Assembly (NCBI GenBank): GCA_016929465.1
Contig: JAFGIT010000175.1
Coordinates: 1 to 6,247 of the forward strand
DNA from: JAFGIT01 sp016929465 [NCBI: Candidatus Coatesbacteria bacterium]
Lineage (GTDB): Bacteria; B130-G9
Length of the DNA: 6,247 bases
Reading direction: 5' to 3'
The position numbers were made by a program, and so were the translations under genes. How positions within the stretch are numbered: position 1 is the stretch's first letter; each line of letters starts with the position of its first letter. Shown in pieces: positions 1 through 4,470 of this stretch. The notes under the pieces were generated by a model. The model worked only from the letters and a program-made list of their open reading frames with translations. It searched no databases and was not told the origin of the DNA.

Positions 1-537
1 GCACCCGAGTCATGCCGTCAGATAGAGGAAGTGAGTATCGCATTCGAGAGAGCTCACGAACTGGGCCTTTTCACCGTCCTCTGGTGCTACACGAGAAACT
101 CCGCCTTCAAGAAGGACGGCATCGACTATCACACAGCGGCCGACCTCACTTCGCAGGCGAACCACCTCGGCGTCACGATTGAGGCCGATATAATCAAGCA
201 GAAGCTCCCCACATGCAACGGCGGCTTCACGGCGATCAACTTCGCCAAGACGCATCCGCTCGTCTATGAGAAACTCACGAGCGACCACCCAATCGACCTC
301 GCGCGATACCAAGTAGCAGGCTGCTATATGGGTCGCATTGGACTCATCAACTCCGGCGGAGCGTCGGGCGACAACGACTTCCAGGAGGCGGTCGAGACAG
401 CTGTCATAAACAAGAGAGCAGGCGGGCAAGGGCTAATCTCGGGCCGCAAGGCCTTCCAGCGCCCGATGTCAGAGGGCGTGAAGCTCCTGAACGCAATACA
501 GGACGTCTATCTGGATGATAGGGTGACCATCGCCTAG
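1..537 (+). CDS. fbaB: Class I fructose-bisphosphate aldolase (FbaB/DhnA type), 3' part only
   Basis: Cleaves fructose 1,6-bisphosphate to dihydroxyacetone phosphate and glyceraldehyde 3-phosphate (or the reverse, in gluconeogenesis) through a lysine Schiff base, in the cytoplasm. The frame is open from base 1, so the gene is truncated by the window; 178 residues remain, about half of the roughly 350-residue E. coli FbaB. The fragment aligns with the C-terminal half of FbaB from memory: an [12 protein letters not shown] helix at residues 3-10, [10 protein letters not shown] at 31-40, the KQK strand at 66-68 that should carry the Schiff-base lysine, INSGG near 116-120 for phosphate binding, INKRAGG, and GRKAF near 148-152, ending [16 protein letters not shown] at base 31 could be mistaken for a start, but the aldolase similarity runs straight through it, so it is internal. 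The stop is TAG at 535-537. It converges on rsmD and no uridine-rich terminator follows. Confidence 0.93.
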   Translation, partial: APESCRQIEEVSIAFERAHELGLFTVLWCYTRNSAFKKDGIDYHTAADLTSQANHLGVTIEADIIKQKLPTCNGGFTAINFAKTHPLVYEKLTSDHPIDLARYQVAGCYMGRIGLINSGGASGDNDFQEAVETAVINKRAGGQGLISGRKAFQRPMSEGVKLLNAIQDVYLDDRVTIA

Positions 538-541
538 AATG

Positions 542-572
542 AGTTGGCGGTTAGCAGTTGGCAGTTGGCAGT
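542..572 (+). repeat. Heptamer tandem repeat, about 4.4 units
   Basis: Five bases after the aldolase stop the sequence runs AGTTGGC, GGTTAGC, AGTTGGC, AGTTGGC, AGT: a 7-base unit with consensus RGTTRGC, equivalently GCAGTTG in another phase. It is non-coding spacer between two convergent genes. A shorter, degenerate run of the same type lies on the minus strand at 1279-1295. GCAGT-phased heptamers are the kind of low-complexity repeat that disperses through intergenic DNA; whether this one is dispersed in the genome cannot be seen from this window. Confidence 0.7.
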
Positions 573-576
573 GTGC

Positions 577-614
577 GACGGGCTTTACAGCCTGTCCGAT
601 GGAGCCTCCGGCTC
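577..614. repeat. Pair of small hairpins in the convergent spacer
   Basis: Two inverted repeats follow the heptamer array directly. The first pairs 577-584 (GACGGGCT) with 589-596 (AGCCTGTC) around the loop TTAC, eight pairs including one G-T. The second pairs 602-606 (GAGCC) with 610-614 (GGCTC) around TCC. They sit where convergent transcripts of the aldolase and rsmD would end, so they may stabilise or help end both RNAs. Neither strand has a T-run after the stem, so this is not a classical intrinsic terminator. With the heptamers they could form one dispersed REP-like element of about 75 bases. A purine-rich tract (about 615-656) and a palindrome CACGCGTG (693-700) complete the spacer up to the rsmD stop. 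Confidence 0.45.
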
Positions 615-701
615 AGGAGAAGGGACAATGGAGAAAGGTGAAGAAGGAGAAGGCCGGAAACCGATTCGTCTCAAGTTCAGCCAGCGCCATCTCACGCGTG
701 G

Positions 702-1217
702 TTATTGGCTTCCTTCAATCAGAAGCAGCACCGTATCGCCAATCACCTTCTGGCGTATCGGGAGGTCTTTGGGTAGTCGGACCTCGTTCAGCTCAAACCT
801 CGAGACCTGTATCGCGATCAGTTTCGGGCGGACCTCCTCTGGAGAGAGCAGAATGTGTTTCAATATCCCGAGATAGCCGCGTTCGTATGGTGGATCGGCG
901 AATATTATGTCGAATTCGGATGGATCGGACCTCTTCTTCAAGAACCTGATCGCGTCTATAGGGAATACGGTGCATCTATCGGTCAAATGTGACTTTTCTA
1001 TGTTATCGCGCAGAGTCTTGAGCACGGTGCGATCCTGCTCAACGAAAGTTGCGGATGCGGCCCCCCGGTTGATTGCTTCGAGGCCCACCGAGCCGGTCCC
1101 CGCGAAGAGGTCGAGAAAAGACGCGCCGGGAAGGTAGCCTGCGATGGTGTCCATCAAGACCTTTCTGACGCGCGAGGTTGTGGGTCTTATCTTAAGAGAC
1201 TTCGATGCGGATTTCAT
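702..1217 (-). CDS. rsmD: RsmD family 16S rRNA (guanine-N2) methyltransferase, short N-terminus
   Basis: RsmD transfers methyl from S-adenosylmethionine to N2 of G966 (E. coli numbering) in 16S rRNA during 30S assembly. Family marks, numbered on the 171-residue form: RPTTSRVRKVL at 11-21, SAM-binding motif I FLDLFAGTGSVGLEA from about 34, acidic motif FVEQD near 58-62, and catalytic DPPY at 108-111. The start is uncertain. I chose ATG at 1217 because GGTGAGG ends 8 bases upstream of it; an in-frame GTG at 1271 would add 18 residues but has no Shine-Dalgarno-like sequence. With either start, the usual RsmD opening strand (MRIIGG-like, then K-G-R) is not recognisable. It is the last gene of the minus-strand run, 95 bases after the desulfurase stop (41 if the GTG is used), and the stop is TAA at 704-702. 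Function is well supported; the N-terminus is the odd part. Confidence 0.88.
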   Translation of the reverse strand: MKSASKSLKIRPTTSRVRKVLMDTIAGYLPGASFLDLFAGTGSVGLEAINRGAASATFVEQDRTVLKTLRDNIEKSHLTDRCTVFPIDAIRFLKKRSDPSEFDIIFADPPYERGYLGILKHILLSPEEVRPKLIAIQVSRFELNEVRLPKDLPIRQKVIGDTVLLLIEGSQ

Positions 1218-1277
1218 TGATTTCGCCTCACCATCGAAATGCGCCCAGGCGTCCTGCTCTGCGCCGGTCACTACTTT

Positions 1278-1299
1278 GGCTGACTGCTTACTGCCAGCC
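1278..1299 (-). repeat. Degenerate heptamer repeat with flanking inverted repeat, upstream of rsmD
   Basis: Read on the minus strand, the spacer between the desulfurase gene and rsmD contains GGCAGTA (1295-1289), AGCAGTC (1288-1282), AGC (1281-1279), matching the RGCAGTN phase of the array at 542-572 but in opposite orientation. The run is bracketed by GGCTG (1299-1295) and CAGCC (1282-1278), which could close a small 5-pair hairpin. It lies just ahead of the rsmD start region. Confidence 0.5.
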
Positions 1300-1312
1300 G
1301 CCCAGCGTCAGC

Positions 1313-2530
1313 TTAGCTCGCTATCGCCTCCATAGCCGAGACCAGCGCCTCACACTCCTCGATCGTGCTATACGGCCCGAAGGAGACTCTCAGGACGTCA
1401 TCCCCGCCGCGGGTGCTGAACCAATAGTGGACGCAGTTCTTGCCCGCCCGTATCATAAGCCCATACTCGTCGTTGAGACGCTTCGCGAGAGGCCTGGCCT
1501 CCATGCCGTCAACCCTGAATGAGAGTATCACACCGCGCGATGCGGCATTCTCTGGTCCGAGTATCGAGACGCTGGGTATCTTTGCCAATCCCTCGGTCAG
1601 GGCCTCATTTAGAGTGATTACGTGCTTTGCGATCTCATCCTGGCCTATATCCTGGATGGTCCCGAGCGCCGCCGCCAATCCCATGAGTCCAGGGCAGTTC
1701 TGAAGGCCTGCTTCGAGCCTCCAGGGCAATTCCGTGAATATGATGCCCTTACTCTTCGATATCCAAAGAGCTGTCCCGCCTCCTACGAGACAGTGGCCAA
1801 GCTTCTCCAGGAGGGCAAATTTCCCATAGAGAATGCCGACACCTGAAGGCCCCAGAGCCTTGTGCGACGAGAATGCCAGGAAGTCACAGTCGAGAGCCCG
1901 CACGTCCAGCTTCGAGGTCAAAGGGCTCTGTGCAGCATCGAATAGGACCAGCGCTCCGTTTGTGTGCGCAATATCTATGATCTCCTTAATCGGGAAAGAG
2001 ACGCCCGTGAGGTTCGATTTGTGAAGCACGCTCACGAGCCTCGGCCTCTTGCTTTCCACCATCGTCCGGAAGGCCTTTAGGTCGAAGCTGGAGTCCGGCT
2101 TGGTCTTGACAAAGGATAGAGATATCTTGCCCCTTTCTCGCAGGCACATCCAGGGAAGGGTGTTGGAGTTATGCTCGAAGTCGGAGATTATGACGTGGTC
2201 CCCCTCACAGAAAGGAAACGCCATCGCGAGCAGGTTGATTGACTCCGTTGTGTTCTTGGTGACCACGATCTCATTCGGGGATGCTGCATTCAGAAAGCGT
2301 GCTATCGTCTCGCGTGCCCCATTCCAGCATTCAGTCGCCTTATTTCCGAAGGCATGATCTGCGCGACCTACACAGCCCGGGAACTGGGTGTAGTACCTCA
2401 ACTGAGCGTCGATAGCGGGCTGGCAAATCGCGGTGGTACACGCGCTGTCCAAGTAAATGGGGTGCTTTCCTCCGTCAGTCTGACAGATAGCGGGGAATAG
2501 CTTACGGATTTCATTGACGTCATAGGCCAT
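1313..2530 (-). CDS. SufS-type (group II) cysteine desulfurase-like aminotransferase class V enzyme
   Basis: A PLP enzyme expected to convert cysteine to alanine and hold the sulfur as a persulfide for delivery to an acceptor. The 405 residues are full length for SufS/CsdA. Visible marks: YLDSA at 26-30, FEHNSN at 118-123 (His120 stacks on PLP), FDAAQ at 197-201 (Asp198), SSHKALGPSG with PLP lysine Lys224, PWRLEAG at 269-275, RAGKNC with catalytic Cys366, and RVSFGPYST with substrate-carboxylate Arg381. The Cys366-to-Arg381 distance matches SufS, so the sulfur-accepting cysteine is in register. Differences: the usual GHHCAQP context reads GKNCVHY, and EAGTPN reads EAGLQN. ATG at 2530 has AGGGAG 11 bases upstream, a longish spacing, overlapping the stop of the preceding small gene 15 bases away. 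No sufB/C/D or iscU lies nearby; its partner is more likely the PP-loop enzyme upstream. A related lyase or aminotransferase activity is the main alternative. Confidence 0.9.
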   Translation of the reverse strand: MAYDVNEIRKLFPAICQTDGGKHPIYLDSACTTAICQPAIDAQLRYYTQFPGCVGRADHAFGNKATECWNGARETIARFLNAASPNEIVVTKNTTESINLLAMAFPFCEGDHVIISDFEHNSNTLPWMCLRERGKISLSFVKTKPDSSFDLKAFRTMVESKRPRLVSVLHKSNLTGVSFPIKEIIDIAHTNGALVLFDAAQSPLTSKLDVRALDCDFLAFSSHKALGPSGVGILYGKFALLEKLGHCLVGGGTALWISKSKGIIFTELPWRLEAGLQNCPGLMGLAAALGTIQDIGQDEIAKHVITLNEALTEGLAKIPSVSILGPENAASRGVILSFRVDGMEARPLAKRLNDEYGLMIRAGKNCVHYWFSTRGGDDVLRVSFGPYSTIEECEALVSAMEAIAS

Positions 2531-2545
2531 GTCTATATTGTCTCC

Positions 2546-2752
2546 CTAACTCCCTTGGATTGCGTCTTGTTTCATTCTTCGGTAACCGGACGGTAGCCCG
2601 GCAAAAAAGCGCCAGACCCGCCAATAAAGCGAGAACCAGCGCGGATCTCTCAGGACGAGAAAGGTCAAGGCGCAGACGCCAGCGCCGCCGAACAATATCG
2701 ATATCCATATAAATCTGAGAATGCCGCCCTTCTTATCCTTCTTCATCATCAT
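2546..2752 (-). CDS. Small single-pass membrane protein, 68 residues, function unknown
   Basis: I do not recognise a family. The protein opens with a basic stretch (MMMKKDKK), then one clear hydrophobic segment at about residues 11-34 (ILRFIWISIL... to ...LTFLVL), then an aromatic and arginine-rich tail (RDPRWF, YWRVWRFF, GYRRMK). By the positive-inside trend both ends are basic, so orientation is unclear. The start ATG overlaps the TGA of the PP-loop gene as ATGA, with GGAG six bases upstream inside that gene; two further ATG codons follow directly, so initiation could use any of the three. Its TAG lies inside the Shine-Dalgarno region of the desulfurase gene. This coupled position, between an ATP pyrophosphatase and a desulfurase, is the best evidence that it is real; it may anchor or bridge the two at the membrane. 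That role is inference. Confidence 0.72.
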   Translation of the reverse strand: MMMKKDKKGGILRFIWISILFGGAGVCALTFLVLRDPRWFSLYWRVWRFFAGLPSGYRRMKQDAIQGS

Positions 2753-3501
2753 CTTGTCTCCAGTCCAAGTCGTTGCCTCCGCTGCTTCAGCACTTCGTCT
2801 AGATCCAGCCCCTTTTCCTTGAAGAACTCGACGATGAGCGTCTTGGCCCATTGAAGGTTCTTCTCGAGGTGTTTGAATACGTCCTCCTGCTGGTGTGGGT
2901 AGAAGGGGTTGTCCGAGAATAGGACATCGAAGAATGCGAAGAGACAAAATGGCTGCTTGTGGATATGGGAGCCCTTCGCCCCGGGGACACGGACGCGCGT
3001 CCCGAAATCGATCCCGAGGTCGGCGAGCTTCTCGTCCTCAGCCTCTGTCGAGAAGTCGTAGGCGGGACTCGTGAAATCTATGTCGTATTCTCTATAGTAG
3101 TCGCTCAAGACCTTCAGGGTGCCTTCCATCTGTTCTGGATGCTGGCCCTGCTCTCGGATTGAGCCATCGGAATGGGCCGTGATGTCGTTTTCGAGACAAT
3201 AGCAGATCGCCCTGGTATGCATTATCAGCTTACAGCTCATACAGACCAGATTGAATTGCTTGGCGTTTCGAACCTGTGACGCGAGCCACCACTTGCGGAT
3301 ATTGATCAGGTCAAACCTGACTCTGTCTTCGCCGAATACGTTGATGACTCGCTGGGCGGATTTTCGAGCGTTTTTCAAAAAGAGGTCCGCACCGTAGTCG
3401 AATGTAATGAGGTGGACTGCATCGAATTTCTCCAATAGAAGGCACGCAACCAACGTGGAGTCGACGCCTCCCGAAAACATTACGCTCGCTCGTTCGCCCA
3501 A
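2749..3501 (-). CDS. PP-loop ATP pyrophosphatase (ThiI/QueC-like), probable thiolation or amidation enzyme
   Basis: Belongs to the adenine-nucleotide alpha-hydrolase (PP-loop) superfamily, whose members adenylate a carbonyl and then replace AMP with sulfur or nitrogen. The signature SGGVDST is at residues 10-16 of the 250-residue form. A second conserved-looking block is CMSCK (Cys87, Cys90), followed by the helix AICYCLE and then DGSIREQGQHPEQ, resembling the C-x-x-C and downstream glycine/glutamine regions of ThiI-, TtcA- or QueC-like enzymes. The C-terminal third (after about residue 190) is helical and charged. I chose TTG at 3501 because AGAGG sits six bases upstream; an in-frame TTG at 3528 has no such site, and ATG at 3480 would cut into the first strand. 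It is first in a coupled run with the membrane protein and desulfurase, favouring a sulfur-transfer role. Alternatives are an amidotransferase (as in WbpG/PseA sugar enzymes) or a nitrile-forming enzyme. Substrate unknown. Confidence 0.85.
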   Translation of the reverse strand: MGERASVMFSGGVDSTLVACLLLEKFDAVHLITFDYGADLFLKNARKSAQRVINVFGEDRVRFDLINIRKWWLASQVRNAKQFNLVCMSCKLIMHTRAICYCLENDITAHSDGSIREQGQHPEQMEGTLKVLSDYYREYDIDFTSPAYDFSTEAEDEKLADLGIDFGTRVRVPGAKGSHIHKQPFCLFAFFDVLFSDNPFYPHQQEDVFKHLEKNLQWAKTLIVEFFKEKGLDLDEVLKQRRQRLGLETR

Positions 3502-3507
3502 ACTATA

Positions 3508-3512
3508 CCTCT
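3508..3512 (-). promoter_or_regulatory. Shine-Dalgarno site deciding the PP-loop start
   Basis: On the minus strand AGAGG is followed after six bases by TTG at 3501-3499. The competing TTG nine codons upstream (3528) lacks a purine-rich site at usable distance. Both TTG codons are followed by GGC, so a short direct repeat TTGGGC is present. Confidence 0.5.
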
Positions 3513-3563
3513 GAGTTTGTTTGCCCAACTGAATCAGCCGGATGGATTAACAACACATCGAGA

Positions 3564-3591
3564 AACGTATCACAGCCATAGCGCTTTTCAA
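3564..3591 (-). promoter_or_regulatory. Candidate promoter for the PP-loop operon
   Basis: On the minus strand TTGAAA (3591-3586) is followed after 16 bases by TACGTT (3569-3564), preceded by TG in the extended -10 position (TGATACGTT). The -35 is a 5 of 6 match, the -10 only 3 of 6. Predicted transcription would begin near 3557, leaving about 55 bases of leader. This was judged by eye only and sigma-factor preferences are unknown. Confidence 0.3.
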
Positions 3592-3607
3592 GATTCTATG
3601 AAGAATC
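3592..3607. repeat. Palindromic dyad next to the minus-strand promoter
   Basis: GATTCT (3592-3597) and AGAATC (3602-3607) form a perfect 6-base inverted repeat around ATGA. It abuts the candidate -35 of the PP-loop operon, a typical place for an operator or activator site, but no regulator is encoded in the window and the match could be chance. Confidence 0.35.
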
Positions 3608-3637
3608 GCTCAGATGATGAAACAACCGTGGTGGCCA

Positions 3638-3675
3638 CTCAGACTTGATTCGGGATAGAGTCTGGGCAGTCGCCC
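3638..3675. repeat. Overlapping inverted repeats in the divergent spacer
   Basis: CTCAGACT (3638-3645) can pair with AGTCTGGG (3659-3666), eight pairs with one G-T, around a 13-base loop. Its right arm overlaps a second stem, GGGC (3664-3667) with GCCC (3672-3675). The two stems are mutually exclusive. A perfect 8-base palindrome GTGGCCAC lies just to the left (3631-3638). If either strand is transcribed here these could switch; more simply, they mark protein-binding DNA. No known riboswitch class is recognisable. Confidence 0.3.
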
Positions 3676-3691
3676 TGAGCATACTTGAGTC

Positions 3692-3719
3692 CGATTTGAT
3701 GTCGTCTCGACTCGAATCG
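3692..3719. repeat. Strong inverted repeat just upstream of the WbqC promoter
   Basis: The best dyad in the window. CGATTTGA (3692-3699) pairs with TCGAATCG (3712-3719) with one G-T, and GTCG (3701-3704) pairs with CGAC (3708-3711) around a TCT loop. This gives twelve pairs with a single unpaired T at 3700. It ends three bases before the candidate -35 TTGACC, a position suited to an operator or activator site. No T-run follows on either strand, so a terminator is unlikely. Confidence 0.5.
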
Positions 3720-3721
3720 TA

Positions 3722-3748
3722 TTGACCAAGTAGCCATCGCTGTTTAAT
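3722..3748 (+). promoter_or_regulatory. Candidate promoter for wbqC-like gene, giving a near-leaderless mRNA
   Basis: TTGACC (3722-3727, 5 of 6) and TTTAAT (3743-3748, 5 of 6) are separated by 15 bases, slightly short. An alternative -10, TATATT at 3750-3755, is 22 bases away. Either would start transcription within a few bases of the ATG at 3760. The 20 bases before the ATG are AT-rich and contain no Shine-Dalgarno-like sequence, consistent with a very short or absent leader. Confidence 0.4.
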
Positions 3749-3759
3749 TTATATTCGAT

Positions 3760-4455
3760 ATGAGAGCAGTAATACTCCAGCCGGGATACCTGCCGTGGAT
3801 AGGTTTTTTTGACCTCGCGGCGAAGTCGGACATATTCGTGATTCTCGATTGCGTGCAGTTTGACAAGCGGTCCTGGCGTAACAGGAATCGGATCCGGACA
3901 TCGACCGGCTGGCAGTGGTTGAGCGTCCCCGTTATTACTAAGGGAAGGTTCACACAGCGGGTCAGTGAGACACTGATTGATAATACTCGCAGCTGGGCGC
4001 ATAAACACCTGAGCGCAATTAAGACGCACTATTCAAAGGCTCCTTACTTCGCGGAGTTCATTCCGCTCTTCGAAGAAGCGTTCAACAGAGACTGGGAGAG
4101 TCTGCTCGAGCTCGATATGTATTTCATAAGGATGCTCGATGACATCTTCGAACTAAGGACGAACTATGTGATGGCATCGACTCTCGAGCCTACTGGAAAG
4201 AAGGCCGATCTGATCCTCGAGCTCGCCAAGGTAGTCCATGCTGACCACTACCTGAATGGTGACATGGGGCGCTCCTATCTGAGCCCGGAGCCGTTCGCGG
4301 CGAATGGCATCGAGCTCGAATTCCACAATTATGTTCATCCCACATACAAGCAGTGCTACGAGGGCTTTGAGTCGCACCTTTCAGCCATTGATCTGTTGTT
4401 CAACTGCGGCAGGGAGGGGAGGAAGCTCATTGTCGGAAGCTCGGATACGATATAG
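3760..4455 (+). CDS. WbqC-like family protein
   Basis: A 231-residue soluble protein of the WbqC-like family, named after an O-antigen-cluster gene; the biochemical activity of the family is not established to my knowledge. Recognisable marks are the N-terminal ILQPGYLPWIGFFDL (residues 5-19), DIFVILDCVQFDKRSWRNRNRI (24-45), the WLSVPV strand (53-58), then YLNGDMGRSYL (164-174), and a C-terminal ELEFHNYVHPTYKQ segment (185-198). Length is normal. The start is fixed by family conservation, since the LQPGYLPW motif begins five residues in, yet no ribosome-binding site precedes it. It leads a plus-strand operon, 15 bases ahead of the radical SAM gene, and is divergent from the PP-loop operon. 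The family is common in surface-polysaccharide and sugar-modification loci, so a role in making or modifying a glycan or its precursor is plausible but inferred. Confidence 0.88.
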   Translation: MRAVILQPGYLPWIGFFDLAAKSDIFVILDCVQFDKRSWRNRNRIRTSTGWQWLSVPVITKGRFTQRVSETLIDNTRSWAHKHLSAIKTHYSKAPYFAEFIPLFEEAFNRDWESLLELDMYFIRMLDDIFELRTNYVMASTLEPTGKKADLILELAKVVHADHYLNGDMGRSYLSPEPFAANGIELEFHNYVHPTYKQCYEGFESHLSAIDLLFNCGREGRKLIVGSSDTI

Positions 4456-4470
4456 CAGGGATATGGCGAA

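Noticed and set aside
10-429. Minus-strand open frame opposite the aldolase.
   Set aside because: It lies wholly antisense to strongly conserved aldolase sequence and its translation resembles nothing known.
31-537. GTG at 31 as a true start giving a 168-residue protein.
   Set aside because: Aldolase similarity continues upstream of it to base 1 without a stop, and class I FbaB aldolases are about twice this length.
577-656. Intrinsic bidirectional terminator between the convergent genes.
   Set aside because: The stems are short and neither strand has a T-run after them, so I list the hairpins as structure only.
628-876. Plus-strand ATG at 628 preceded by a good-looking AGGAGAAGGG site.
   Set aside because: The frame runs antisense through the conserved end of rsmD and gives a low-complexity, motif-free protein. 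The purine-rich tract explains the apparent ribosome site.
3631-3690. Possible cobalamin riboswitch, suggested by GCCACTC resembling the GCCACTG core motif and by a B12-type enzyme downstream.
   Set aside because: The B12 box and the other conserved core segments are absent, and the candidate plus-strand promoter lies downstream of this segment, so it would not be in the mRNA leader.
3610-4029. Minus-strand open frame spanning the divergent spacer and the start of the WbqC-like gene.
   Set aside because: It overlaps the conserved N-terminus of the WbqC-like protein in antisense and shows no recognisable domain or ribosome site.
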